Source: Synchiropus splendidus (lineage: Eukaryota > Chordata > Actinopteri > Syngnathiformes > Callionymidae). Taken from it: DNA of 64,000 nucleotides. The stretch lies in contig NC_071336.1 of the NCBI RefSeq assembly GCF_027744825.2, positions 19,216,501 to 19,280,500 on the forward strand, read 5' to 3'. The notes below the pieces were generated by a model. That model was not told the DNA's origin and ran no database searches. It saw only the letters and a program-made list of their open reading frames with translations. A program made the translations under genes and the position numbers. Shown one piece after another: positions 1 through 13,382 of this stretch (its first letter is position 1; every line of letters begins with the position of its first letter).

Positions 1-2149
1 CTCTCCAAATCCCACTGGTTGCACAGGTGTAAACAGGTATAAGGTTGTGGTGTCAAAAGCGTAACCAGAACCATCACTGTTCACTGACTGACTTGATCTT
101 GTCTCTCTGCACTGCAGGATGTGTCATGATGTGACATCGACAGGCGATCCAAAATAAAGCCTGGCTTTCGCTCAATGCCCAGTATAATTGGCTCCACAGT
201 GTCTCCACCTTCACAGCTGTCAAAAGAATGAAAGGATTAATAATTTATCAGTCTATTGCATTAACCTTTGAACTACCTCTCATTCCATTTGGAGGGGAAC
301 AGTCCGATAATAAAACCTGACTCTGTAGATGCAAAGGACGTCAACAGGTCAAGCAAAAGGTTTCCGAACATGGGAGAAGCTAACAATGTTGGGAGTGAAG
401 ATGGTTGGTGAGACACAGAGGTTCTATAACAAGGCTTGCGCACGGACTTCGGTATCCTCCTCACCTCGTGTACAGGACCGTATATTTATGAAGAAGTTGT
501 ATCCGGACAAGACATGAGTGAGAAGACCTTACATACAGTAGACGTCACTATGTTGTTTTCCGACTTCACTGGGACAAGCTGAACTTGGCTGCGATGCAAC
601 TCTTAGCTCTGACCTTCCACTACCAGGGTAACTGGAATGGTTTCCAGACGGTATCGGTGCTGGGAGAGCGCTCGCATGTAGGTGACAAGTGAAAGACCAG
701 GCTCAGTTCAGTGAGAGGGGCGGATCCATGACAGATATTCTTCTTCTTACTGCATTTCCATTAGAGTTTGTCCCACCAAGTAAAGCTTTTTCCTTAGTCA
801 CACAGGTTCTGTTTTCGTGGATGAAATATTTATCTTCGATCTTCTTTTACCTGGTACCCACATCTCCAACATGTCTGCTGCTCTCCTCTCCAAACATCCC
901 TCTGATATATTCATTTCAGAGCTTGTCCTTTCCAGTGACGTCGTGACCAATTTCAGGGACTATGATATAAACTGCTGGATATTTGTGAGCAGGAATTCCC
1001 CACAACAGGCGAGGAAAGAAAGACGGTATGTGTTCCGTTTTGTCTCAACATGAAGAGGAGGTTATCCTCGCCTGACACCATCACTTCTTAACAAATTTCT
1101 GTCCAGCCTGCAAGAATCATGTTGAAGCACTTGACTGACAGCTTCAAATTGCTTATAATGCACTTTCCCCAGAGTGCTCGGCTTGCATGAGCGTTCCACA
1201 ATCTCTGTTGTGGTGCAGCAGCTGACTAGGGGGAAACCGTGGAAATAATTGTCTGTCGCTCCTCGTTGACTCGCTTTGACAAATGGCGAATCCCTTTGTG
1301 GTGCTCTAACAATGATGTTTGAAGGTTCTGTCAGCGAGGAAAAGTGTCATCGTGCGGTGAACGTGTCCTACATGCTGGTTGAAATCCGCTCAGATGAGCT
1401 GCATCGACCTAGACAGAAAGTGAGGAGCCGTCTGATCTTTAATCCTAAAGGTTTGACCCTCCATGACTGAGGTTAGTACTCCTGGGCGGTGAGTGTTGAA
1501 GTATCACTTTTGTCTCCTGAGATATATGAAATTTTACCGCATCCCTCCCTGGATTGGCCCACCCAATAGGTGAAGCAAGACAAAACTTAAAACTGAATTT
1601 ATTGTTCTTGTTTTATTAATTTGATCTCATGATTTTAATATTATGCAAGTGTTGGCTTGAAAATTATTTACGACACAGTAATACCTAGTATCTTTCTTTG
1701 GATCAAAGGAGCTCATATCCAAGTTAGGGAAACTACAATTCCTTTTTCAAAAACTCAAAAATTGCAGAGCGGTGAAAAGGGCTGTCACTTCAGCTCCGGA
1801 AGAACTGCCATTCACAGTTTCACTGTACTAGCCGTGTACTGAGAAATGCAAGGCTTCATCTCTGAGATTAGCAGGATCAAGCAGGTAACCCCCTTATTAT
1901 TTTCCATTCCCGGGTGGCGAGGACAAAGAGCATATGACTGACACATCGCATTGTACTCTCAACATGGTTGAACAGTATAAACCACCGTCACGGCACCAGC
2001 ACTTTAACGTCCAGGCTGTCAGGGACCCAGCCAGCAGGTAAGTCTAGTAGAAACAGCAAAACAACACTGTTGCAATCCATAACTAAACTGAAAGCAGTTA
2101 GCAGTGTCAGACCATTAAAGGTAATTGCTCAGGATCAAGTATTTTCAGC
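1..2149. other. Intergenic, no gene seen
   Basis: No exon, RNA gene or recognisable transposon could be supported here. The short open frames show no family motif, and the longest are under 90 codons. The segment probably belongs to the far downstream flank of dipk2a. Confidence 0.5.
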
Positions 2150-2279
2150 TGTGAAAATACATCTAATGATGCATCTGGACACATCCTCAGTGATGTTCCT
2201 GGTGTCTTTCAACATCATACACTCACCCAGGTGACCCAGCCGAGGCTGATCAGACCCCGACTTGTGTGCAGATGGCTGA

Positions 2280-2849
2280 CTAGCTACCGCGTCTCCATGG
2301 TTCTCCTCTCTTGAGCCACAGCCACCTTGATGCTCTTTGCGCCGCTTCAGTGGCTTTGCGTATGGCTTTCCTTCTTTTCTCTCCCTCGATGCCTAGAATA
2401 CTATAGGCTTTGGCCAAAGATCATGCCACAAAACCCCTGCATCCCACCTCTACTGGGAAGCACCTTGCTTTCCAACCAGCCTGGTGACAGTCGCTGATCA
2501 GTCCTGTGTACTTGGAGGGCTTTCTTTCCCAGGCTCCTTCCAGTCGATCTTCCCACGGGACAGTCAGCTCCAGCAGCACAGCTTGCTTAGTGGACTCTGA
2601 CACCAGTACGATGTCCGGGCGAAGAGTGGTGGTAGCAATGTGGCTGGGGAACTTCAGCTGCCGTTCAAGGTCCACTAGCAGCGGCCAGTCTCTGGCAGAG
2701 GTCAGGAGGCCTGTCGATGATCTTCCAGGTGAGGCTCCCTGCTCCCCAGCTCTGACAGAGGTGATGGTTTTCTTGGGTGTACGGCACCGTTTTGCCCACT
2801 CAAGTCCAATGCTGAGTGGAAAGGAACCCAGCCCTGCGATGCTGCTCAA
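2280..2849 (-). mobile_element. Non-LTR retrotransposon relic, C-terminal endonuclease-like domain
   Basis: The minus strand reads as the C-terminal end of a LINE polyprotein. A stretch RPDIVLVSESTKQ is followed by LLELTVPWEDR, a block with spaced lysine and tyrosine (ERKPSKY), then GWKARCFPVEVGCRGF and a basic tail containing RASRWLWLKRGEPW, ending at a TAG at 2282-2280. This arrangement is familiar from fish elements with a restriction-like endonuclease (R2/NeSL/Utopia-type). The PD...E...K spacing is consistent with that fold, but the clade is not certain. One in-frame TGA at 2423-2421 breaks the frame; it looks like CGA to TGA, a CpG transition. A TGA also lies three codons upstream of the open stretch, so the reverse transcriptase part is missing or frame-shifted. 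The element 3' UTR probably continues down to about 2150. Not a host gene. Confidence 0.72.
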
Positions 2850-5588
2850 GCTTTTTCACAAAAAACCTGCTGACAAAATATTCCACTCAAACACAAAAGC
2901 CTTATTTGACACGCATGTGGTCTAAATACACTGTTATAGCATGAGGCCAAATGGCATTAGAAAAAAGTCAAATGACATTCTCACAAGTGGAAGCAGAGGG
3001 TTTCGCAAAGGTCCTCACATAAACAAACAAAATAATCTTTTCAATTCCATTGTTTGACAAATTAATGAAGACTGAAACTGACTGTATTTAATCAGGAATA
3101 CAAATTGAATTCAAGCGCCAGCGGCCCTGAGAGTCTCAGCCTCCATGTTATAGAACTCTACATCATTAATAATGGACCTGGTGTCAGGGACCTTATATAG
3201 CCCGCTGTAATTACGTGGAGTAGATGTGACACAAGGGCATTGAGTTTGACACGGCTGATCCAGCTCCAGAGAAAGTCGACATCAATAACTTCTCAAAATC
3301 GCTTTGAACAAGCCGCTTTGTCAATATAACATTGTTCGGTCGCACCACTGTCTCAAACCTTGAGTCAAGGCCCAGTTTTTCTTCACTTTGAGTTCAATGA
3401 TTTGAGAGTGAAAATAAGTGGATTGGGATTTCAGGTAAAAAATTTCAAGTTAAAACTGTATTTACTCAAAGAAACCACTGTGCCAGCTGGGGACATTCTG
3501 TAACTAGTCTAGCACATGAGAGGTAGCCCTCCAAGGATTAAGATGAGCACTTGTGAGTACTATATCTAGCCAGCTCCTCCTGCAGCCAAATGTAAAAGTG
3601 ACCGCCCATTGTTCAAGACAGAAGAAAAATAATCATTACGCGATTGTTGATGTGCAAAAGGTGCTCCGCACACAGACCAAACGGTCTCCAGTGATTTATT
3701 TCCTCCTCTGGCGGAGAATTTTTCTTTCCCTCCAATAAGAAATATCTGGGACATTAATCAAAATGTACAGAAAATAACTTCTTTTTTTTTTGCCTTTTCA
3801 CAACTCGCTATCGACCGGCGTGTTGTAGTGCATTTGTCTGGTGTTTATCCAGTCATCAGTTCTGCCTATTTCCTCTGCGGAAAAGTGCTTGAATTTAGAA
3901 AACACAATCCCCCTTTCATCCCTCAGGGAATATCACAAACGTCCTGACAAATGACTGACCGTCATGGCTCTGTTCCTTACAAAGCAATCTGGCTCAACTG
4001 TAGATTCCATCAGCATTGTGTGAATAAAAAAACAGCTCATAAACAACGTGGCAGAGACCCAAGGTGGCATATAAAACCACGACCATTTGGCTTCCGGATT
4101 CTACACTATAATGTGTTTGTAATGAGGTTCTACCTTGCCCTCCGCACCTTTACGTGTCTGGATTACCTATTGAGAGTGACACGAGGTGGGGAAGAATTGA
4201 CAGGGTCATGACAGCTCAAGCTCTTAATACCAGCAGGAGCAAGTGCTGACCTGTGTGGTCCGGTCCAGAGAGCAGGTTGGAGGGGGAAAAGTGCAATAAA
4301 AGTCGTGCATCATGATTCATCACTTCTGGTTATCCACATCCAACTTTAGGGTCCGGTTTTGTTGCAGAAATAATTTGAACGGATTTACATCAGCAGGTGT
4401 GAGGAAGCGTCTGCCACCACCAAGTCGTCTCCTTCAGACCTTCAGGCGCAAAGTTATAATCGTGTTATCCGTTTTAGCCAAATGTCACCCACTGGTGCAG
4501 GTCCTCACAGAAAATGTTCTATTTTGTCCACCCAAGTGTCACTAAGTGATGGATGCTTCCAGACTGCAGTGGGCTGTAGTTCTGCAGCTGCCTGAAGGCC
4601 AAATGTGAAAAGCACCAATGATTTTAGCACTGCTCTTCGTGGGCATAGTAGAGATGCCATGTGAGGTCAGTGAGGAGTAAATATAGCCCCGAGAGAGAGT
4701 TAAAGACCTCAGTCCGGGTTCAAGCTCATGTCAGACTCACTGGCCTTTCCATTCTCCAGCAGGCAGAAAAACTATGCATTACCATAAGGTCAGGCAGCGG
4801 TCAACATGCTTGTGGAGAAGTCTTCCATTCATGCGATCCGTCTGCAAAGAGATGTACGATTTGTCTTCTCTGTCAGCGACTGTAGCGGCGGCGCTCCCTG
4901 CCAAGCTGCACAAGAAACACTTACTGCAATCAGTGCAAATGTCAGCCAGGATCATCTTTGACTTGCTAACTGCTTATTACATCTTGTCTGAGTCACGGTG
5001 GAGCATATGGCCAGTGATAAGATTCAGACTAAATCAGCTTTCTCGACATAAAGAGGGAGCTGTGTCTCTTCCACACAGATGTGAGCGTCACGCAGACGAA
5101 CCGGCTTTATCTAGCCGACGAGTAATTGCCAGATGAGATGGTACAGATGTACCTGAAGAAAAGAGTCGTGATTAGGAGTCACCTGAGGTAGACGCAGCTT
5201 AGGTGACGCAGTGCGCGGAACGTTGGGGTGTTTCAGTCACAGCACTCAATACGAGCCGGTGGGGATGACTGGTTGAGCATGAGAATGCTGGAGGCTGAGT
5301 CAAGCACGTTGTGATGTCACATTGTAGAAATGCAGAAAACAGTATAGTACCAATATGGTGAGGGACTCTTTTGGCACATGTCGAGTTCCTGTCCTGTTTG
5401 GGTCTTTTCTGGTTGCAGTGCAATGCCACATGGTGATGGAGGAGGGAGTTGACGTGTCCCCAGATGGCACCAGATGTTCTTCCTTCGACTCGATTCTATG
5501 TCATCAAAGTTCCCAGGCACCAAACAAACGCCAGAGTGTCCAGTGACACACAGATATTTGCCACTGCCTCGTGATGGCTGAGCCCCAG
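2850..5588. other. Intergenic, no gene seen
   Basis: I see no coding exon, RNA gene or confident repeat here. Open frames, including the 120-codon one at 4774-5136, show no domain motif and look like chance. Confidence 0.45.
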
Positions 5589-6079
5589 CCAGGGTTATTA
5601 CACTTAACAAACAAACAAAGATAGCTGAAATAAAAATACAAATGAAAGTTTTTCATAAACCGATAACCAACTGAAAGTGCACTGTCTGTTAACAAAACGT
5701 TAACAAAAAGTAAAACTATCGTGAAATTGTCCTTTCATTTAGTTTTTATTTATTTCATAAAGAAACATTTTGAAAAGATTTAAAATTCATATATTATGGC
5801 TCTGCTGGTCTTACGACAGCTGTCAGCCATGTTGCGGCATGTCCAGTATGTGACGTCAGTTGTGTTGACAACCTGACCTGACAACGCTGACTAGCGCAAT
5901 GGTGGCAAACAAATAACTAACTCCAACACTAAAACGAATGAAGGCTATACTGAAACTAAGCATATTTCAAGAAATGAAAATCATTAAAACCAACCAACCC
6001 ACTCTAAAATCTAATTAAAACTCACTGGATTTGAAAGAATCCTCATGAAATGAAAAATCCTAAGCTATTATAACCTTGG
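5589..6079. mobile_element. Putative A/T-rich DNA transposon remnant
   Basis: The segment begins CCAGGGTTATTA and ends in the approximate inverse of that motif (TATAACCTTGG). The interior is rich in runs of the type CTAAAACGAATGAAGG and TCTAATTAAAACTCACTGG, which resemble a dispersed fish repeat. The terminal match is imperfect and no clear target-site duplication was found, so superfamily and exact ends are uncertain. Confidence 0.33.
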
Positions 6080-6988
6080 CCGCAGCATGTCCTGACAGAT
6101 CTGGCAGTCGACCTCTGACCAAGTCCATGAGGACTCTGACAAATGGTCATCCTGTTGTCTGTTGGTGAGGCAGGGATCAGTGGAGGCCAGTATCCGTGTT
6201 GTTGACTGTGTCGACAAACTGCAGAGCTGGGAGCTGAACTCAATCATGCTAATTTCCAAACCCAGTTCAAGTTGTGGGCCCAACAACAGTCTGTATTTAT
6301 TCTGCACAGCACAACCTCATGATGCACATCAAGCACAAACATCCATTTGCTGTCTACGATTTCCCTCCATCTCCATTTTCAATTTCCATATTAATTTTTG
6401 ATATTTGTTTATAATCTCGGCTTTCTGAAGAAGGAAAAAGAAACAGACTGCTGGATTGCATGGCATCGTGATATCAACTTGCAAATTAGGTGGAATTTCA
6501 ATTGGAATTCGTTTTTCATTTGAATCAAATCACCAGCATTTAAGACTTTACACTGTGTGTAAATTCAACCCAGACATAACAAGAAAGAAAAACCCTCTTT
6601 TCATCTTGTGCAGAGAAAAATTATTTTTCACTTTTCATTTTTTTTATTCATTTCACTTCCATATACAGCCATAAACAATGTTGTGGGTGCAATCCTTGCT
6701 TGTGGCAAGTGGATCAAATGCAAGCGACTGTTCATGACTACACTGGAGGAACCGACTCTGCTGTGAGCTTGGTAGAGTGCACTGAAACAGAGGCAGTTCC
6801 AAGCAATATCAGCAAAGGTTTATGATCATGAAGCGTCGCAGTCCTATTTTTTTGAACCACACAGGTTAAACAATTACCTGTAGTAATGTCATTAAGTAAA
6901 GATAAAAATATACATTACATGTTTCGTGTTTTGAGCTTGCATCTAAAGACCCAGAAGTGTGTAGACACACTTAGATAACAGTTTAAAA

Positions 6989-7125
6989 CAGTGGTCCCCA
7001 ATCCACCGGTCTGTGGATCAATTGGTACAATTTCTGTTTCATGTATGAGCTGAGTGTGAATATTTTTTTGTTGCAATTGTCAAGAGTTGACCGGTCCACG
7101 GTGACTAAAAGGTTGGGGACCACTG
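6989..7125. mobile_element. hAT-type MITE with 8-bp target-site duplication
   Basis: This is a 137-bp element with inverted ends: CAGTGGTCCCCAA on the left and TTGGGGACCACTG on the right. Subterminal ACCGGTC/GACCGGT motifs continue the symmetry. It is flanked by GTTTAAAA (6981-6988) and GTCTAAAA (7126-7133), a 7-of-8 match of the length expected for hAT transposition. There is no coding capacity, so it is a non-autonomous copy. The single mismatch in the duplication suggests some age. Confidence 0.8.
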
Positions 7126-7133
7126 GTCTAAAA

Positions 7134-9999
7134 TATAAACAAAGGGACTTCGTCACCTGCATTTTGAAACGTTTAGTTGTTTTGGCTATCAAACCGATGC
7201 TAAGGGCAGTCGGTTCCTTTGTGAGGTGTTGTTTGCCTCTCATCTATTATTCTCTGAACTTGCTTCACCCATTTTTCATGACTATCTACATCCTTTAGGT
7301 AGAAGAGATTCCTCTTGTGAGACCACCAAGGCGCCGCTCAGGATCTCAATTGTGCAACACCGCGCTGAATTTGCATTCACTTAGAAATAATTTTATTCTT
7401 ATGTAGCGTTCACATCCAACAGAACCATCTTTGCTGATGATATAAGGTTTCATATTGCATATTTACGCCTAGTTTCTGAACCCTATAGAGAGTTTTCTGG
7501 ACACATAAAATGACTTGGTGGGATGGATGTAGTCCCTGGGCCTTGAGGATGCCACACGCCACAGGGGGTCCATTTGTGGGTTCATTATCCGTTTTAGATG
7601 GGTTGCTTTAAGACCTCATGATCACAGAAGTCAGTGGGAAACGTCTGTATTTACCCAGTCTTCAAGGGGAATATGCGAATGACGGAGTATTTGCAGACCA
7701 AGCCACTTGCGCCTGTGTGTATGTTAATGCTCTGGTGCTCAGACAGCGAGTGCACAGCAACTACAGCATTTGGTGGCAGCTGATGCGCCTCCAGAAATGG
7801 GGGTCAAAAGTTGCAGGTCGTAAGCAGCAATATGTCCGGGCAAAGGCCTCCGTGGCGGATGATGATGTGGGTCTAAACTGCAACATGGGTTGGTAATGGG
7901 ATTGTTCACAAGCCGCCGGATCAGTCTCCTGCAGGATAAGCTCCTCAGATAGCACTGCTGACCTCTTACCTGATAGCAGGGGCGCAGCACAGGAGCGTGT
8001 CTTCATTTGCTTGCAGGTGTGTGCTCCGGTTGGAGGGCTAATGTTCAAGGCAATGCGATGGCAGAAGGTGCGTGAGGTCTTCTGCTGTTTGAAATAAAAA
8101 AGTGCCTGACATAAACATGGTGGTCCAGCTAAAAGGACCGTCACAAGATTTTATCACGACCGACACACTGGAGCCAGTTTACAAAAAAAAAAAATCTCTC
8201 ACTAAAATACTTCTCATGCAATAACATTCTGGAGAGCTGGCTTCTTGATACATGGAAAACTACAGCAGCTTTGTTCAGTATCATTAGTCCACTGTCTGAC
8301 TGAACAGTTGCAGACAGCTGGGACTTAAAACAATGTCCAGCAAAGTTGGCATCACAGTTCTCCAGCTAGTTTTGCCTTCATGTGAGGTTGCTGGAAGGAA
8401 CCCATCTGTCAAAACACGCTGGGTTGCAAAAAGAAACTGAGAAATTGAGGCAAAGTTAATACTATTCCTGCAGAATTTTGCAACCGATTACAATAATATA
8501 ATAATAATAAGATGTTTACCTTGAAGTTTGCTGTGATGAGGATGATGAAGATGATGATGATGTGACAGGTGGAGGAGCATTTTAGCCCTGTGCCTTTAAT
8601 TACGATCATGACATTTTGTTCTGACTGTAAACAAGGGCCAAAAATGACAAAATGGCTCCATTGAAGAGCTGTTTTTCATAGCTCGCACCACCCATTCAAA
8701 TGGGCCTGAGCCTCCCAGTTGGTAGAGCAGGCAGCGATCACACCATTCACTGAGAGAGGGATAAGTTTCAATGGGATGATTACACGAGTTGCTACATCTG
8801 GGGCTCCTGCGATTGTTACCTTGGCAACTGCTACCAGTCCTGAGAGGACAATAACACATTTAGTCACCACAATAGCTTGAGAGATGATTTGATTTTGTGT
8901 TTTAGAAAGTCAAGTCTTTTGGTAATTCCAAATGTAGCAGCTGTGGCCGACAGCCATTGAAGTGAAATCCAGATAGAACTTCAGATCAATTCTTTGCTTT
9001 GTCTGGTTTCCTGAAAGTTCCTTTCACACCTTCTGAGATTGGAGTAATTTGCTCATTTTCCAGAGTCAAGTCAAACGATAAATAATGGGGAGGAGACGTT
9101 TAATTGAATTAGAACTGAAGATAAACACTCCCAATAGAGCCGCACAATCAAAAGACGGCGTGTGAATCTTGACCCCATCTGATGCTGTAATGATTTTCCA
9201 GACACTTTCCGCTTGACGTATCGGGTAACTTCACTTGCATGTCCCAGATGAAGCCGTGATCGGGCCTCGCAGCTCACTCACGTCTCCTCGGCTGACTTGG
9301 AAAACTTCTATCAAACAATCCAAAAGTCCTTCTTGCTTAAACTTAAGAGGTCAAAAAGTGAAATCAGGACTTGAGACAAAAGCATCGGCGCGCTGAATAG
9401 ATTATTCACAACCCTGCTATCAAATTCCGCGCGAGGCTTTGATGATAACCGCCTGACTTAGCGCCGCAGACGGGGTATAATAAAGATGTTCCTGCGCTTC
9501 CAAAACCAGAGCTGTGAAGGCGGTGTGACCCGTCTGGAATGCCTGTGACCTGAAGATTGTTTTCACACTCATTTCACATTCAGGCTATCTGTGCCTCACC
9601 AGGGCCAGAGTCTGAATTTTTGGGAGTGTCAATCATTGCTTTAATATTTAAAATGGACAGAAAAAAGAGGACTTTTTAATTGATGATTAAATATCTCCCT
9701 TGTCTGCTTTCACAGTCAGGATTTAACTGTCCATCAAAGAGTGCTGACTGTGAGATGTTTTGTTGCACTGCTTGGTGTGTGCTGGCTCTGTATTATGTCT
9801 GCATTCATAAAGAATATGAATGGAACACTTATTGACACATTTACAGTGCATCCAGATAGATTTCTCATAGCTTCTCTTGTTCCTCATTTTATAATGCTAC
9901 TGTCTCATTTCTTCAACATTCATTTGAAAGGACATCATGGACTTGAGTATTCACAGTCTGTGTGGTGCTTTGGTGTCTATTTGAAAACGGTGCCGCAAG
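7134..9999. other. Intergenic, no gene seen
   Basis: No exon or RNA gene could be supported. A short run of GAT/GATGAT-type repeats sits near 8537-8562. The overlapping open frames around 7.6-8.1 kb lie on both strands and show no motif. Confidence 0.45.
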
Positions 10000-10870
10000 C
10001 TCAACACACCTGACTTCGGGCTGCTCTGCCCATTCTTCTTTGCTCTACCTCTGCACCTCCATCAAGTTGGATGGGAATCCATTTTCAGAGATGTTCAATT
10101 GGACAGTCTAGGAGTCACTCCTCTCTGGGTGTTGTTGTTTTCCAGGCATAAGATGAAGCGTTGCCCCAGTCTAAGGCCAGGAACGGTCTAGAGTTTTCAT
10201 CCTCTCTACATTGCTCCAACCATCAGGCCTGTCTTCCCATTCATTCCACAGAAAAAGACCTGCATATGATGCTACCACCAACAACCTTTTCTCTTGTTTT
10301 GACAAACTTTGCTGAGGACTTTCATCTGTCCCGCCACGCCACCGTAAAGTCTGGTTGGTGGCTTGCAGCAGAGATGGATGTCCCTGCGGAAGCTTCTCCT
10401 CCTCCACAGAAGATTACCGCAGGTCTGCGTGTGTGACCATCTGAGTCTCGGTCACCTCCCTGACTGAGGTCCTGCCTCCCTGGTCGCTCAGTTTAGAGAG
10501 CCAACATCCCTGAGGTCTCACATTTCTTGCATGGACGATGGAGGCCACAGGGCTCTGAAGGGGTCAAAGTCGTATAAATACTTTGGAGGTCTTCAGACAA
10601 TTCATTCCACTTCATGCTTGGTCTGCGCTCTGACATGCCCTGTCAGATGGGCGACCCTGTGTAGACAGGTGTGAGCCTTCCAAGTCAAGCAACACAGGCA
10701 GGTGGACTCCAGTGAGGCTGAAGGAACATCTCAAGGATGATCAGCATAAGCAGGCTGCACCTGAGTTCTGTTTTTAAATCTCCTATAAACGTCCACATAG
10801 CCACAAAGAGCTGTAGTGCGTAGAATTTTCAGGAAATAAAAGACCTTTGATGGACATTCATCTGGCTGGG
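10000..10870 (-). mobile_element. Tc1-like transposon relic with decayed transposase
   Basis: On the minus strand the order of remnants follows a fish Tc1-like transposase. Near 10.4-10.5 kb an N-terminal helix-turn-helix part reads KLSDQGGRTSVREVTE followed by TQMVTHADLR. The segment around 10.02-10.08 kb corresponds to the C-terminal PSNLMEVQR...SKEEWAE block. The 10.6-10.87 kb part, with CATGCTTGGTCTGCGCTCTG, matches the start and 5' end of the same element type. Stops and indels are frequent and the catalytic DDE region is largely lost, so it cannot encode an active enzyme. Ends are approximate because terminal repeats are degraded. Confidence 0.75.
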
Positions 10871-13380
10871 TATTCAAAAGGCATGTCAGACCTGGTTCCA
10901 TTTTTTTTTCACGTGTGTTGAAGCAGCTTTAAAACTAAAGCAGCTTCTAAATGAGGCATAATAGATGCGCCGGTGACACGCGCATGTCGACGGGATACGA
11001 GCAGTCTGACAGGAACATGGCTCCCAGCAACTTTTGTGTTGCATTAGAGATGATTTACAAGGAGACGCTCTCTCTGAGTCGTCAGAATGGTCCACTGAGC
11101 GCCAGACAAACCTGGGAAATCCTAAATCACAAGGCCGTGAGCGCTCACAAACGCCGCTTGATGTTATTCATAACCAACCTTCAGCAAAATAACCCTTCTC
11201 TACCTCTAAATAAAAATATATAGGTCACTCTGCGGCTAAAAATAAAACACTCCCCAAGGCTTTCCAGAGCATGAAATAGACTTTATATCATGTTAGCCGA
11301 GCAAATGCTACCAAAAAAATATATATCCCTGGCTTTTTCTGCTCATTTTTCGATCCCCCTTTTGTTGCTTTAATCTAACATGTGACGTTCCACCGCTCCG
11401 CTCGCTCACTCAGTGCATGACCTGAATAAGATATCAGCACTTTGCCAGTTTTTGGAGTATGACAGAAAAGAAGAGAGTGGTGTAGTGATTTAGATAATAT
11501 GGCTGTTGAATACCAAACAATGCCTCGCGCCAGCCTTCGCAGACTTCACCGGGGCTGATAAGAGGAACATTCAGAGGTGGATTTCAAAAATGCCTCCGAA
11601 TCGGTCCCTGCTGATAAAGTCGAGCTCGTCCCATGACAGACAGAACAATTACTCCCCCACCTGTTTGCACCAGTATCCATCTCCCATCAGTCTGGACTTG
11701 ATGAATTACAACAATATGCACTCTTGCTTTCGGAAGCGGCGGCAAAACACGCAGTGGAAAATAAGCTCTTGAAATGTGGTTGCGACAACAGAAAAGCATT
11801 TGCAGTGGATTGGATAACGCCACTCAATGCTGTTTGCTTTTAAGCAAGATTGCTGATCGCCCTCATCTTGCACTCTTCATTCATTATTCTTTATTCCAGT
11901 TTTGGACTCCTAGACAAGAGACAGCTAAATAGAGGTTGTGAGGCTGGTCAGAAGAAATAAATAAAGAACACTTTTTTCATTTATTGACAGACGGATTCAT
12001 TTCATCAGGAGACTCTCGTGCTTCAGCCAGCTCTGCTTCGGAGCTCCCAAAATGTTGAGAGATACTGCGTTATATCTATCCTGAAATATTAAACTCAAGG
12101 CCTATAATGCACTAATATACAGCCCCCATAGTAACATAATACTCTTTATTCACAGCCCACCAGTCTAAAACTCTCAATCTAAACATAATAATATAATGTA
12201 CTGCAACAGATTTTATTATATTTTTGAGTATGCCTGTCTGCGACCAAAACGACTTGAAGAGATTTTATTTTATTACAAGTGCAGATGATGAACTTCAAAT
12301 GTCCCTAACCAAAGTCCACGTTCCATGGTAGTGAGGATGGGCTGCCATGTTAAGGATTCAACCTTGAAACACTTGTTACTGACAAACAGGCACAGGACCC
12401 TTTTTTTGACAATGCGTGTGGTGACACATCTTTTCTGATAGAGAGCAGCACTGGTGAATGAAAAATATGAGGTTGCCACATTAAATTACGACATCAAATG
12501 CAATGCAAATATTTGCGTTGAAATCCCCAGAAAAAAAAGTTAATGTCACCACTAACTTCAAGTTTTTAACCAAATCAACCGACACAATGTTTCAAGTTGC
12601 ATTTTTTAAGTTGTGGCAAAGACCACAAGGCAGAGGCTCTGAAGAGTGATTTTTAAGAGTGTGTAACACTGTGTATTGGACTGTTAGAAAAAAAACAAAA
12701 AAAAAAACATGACTTCATGAGGCCCAGCACAGAACCAAGTCAATAAAACAGCTTCCATGTGGCTGTGCCAAAATATGTTGTTGCTGGTCATGTTTGTTAT
12801 TGTTGAGAGAGAAGATGGCTTGAGGCTTGCTGAACTCAAGCCTTCTGAGGCTTCCAGCACACGAAAACTAGAGATCTCAGTGGACACCAAGGGCTGATCA
12901 AGAAGAAGTCTTAAATGTAGGCAAATGTTCTGGGTGGTAATGGGCTGCATGGTGGTGATCTGTGCTCACAGAGTGCTGTTCCCGTTCGTAATAATTAGAG
13001 CCAAGGCGTAATATTCTAATTTGCATTTCTAATCTGACTTGGTCAGTCCAGTAAGCAGAGCGAGCAAGAAGAAGACTCAAATACCGTGATGTCCACTGTC
13101 CCACTCTGCTGGATGAGGCAACTGTAAACCAACCTTTTCCCCACCATCCTTTTCCTCACTATTTGAGATGATGGCTTGATGAAGACATGAACCAGTAACA
13201 AGTTCTTGAGATGATGATTCCCACTCTCAGTCGACAGTGTAAGAATTTGGGTTTCCCTTAGAAAATAACTATAATATGCCTCCGTTGGCAAGTTCCATTT
13301 CCACTTCAATTATCAGTCACCTTGAGGCAGGCAGCTTTACATCCATGTTTCCACTAGACTCGCCCCTTCCTCCACACAGA
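10871..13380. other. Intergenic, no gene seen
   Basis: No coding exon, RNA gene or bounded repeat was recognised. There are A/T-rich patches near 12.1-12.25 kb and an A-rich run near 12687-12707. Confidence 0.45.
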
Positions 13381-13382
13381 TA

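Noticed and set aside
6983..7243. 86-codon frame on the minus strand
   Set aside because: It overlaps the hAT MITE and has no family motif.
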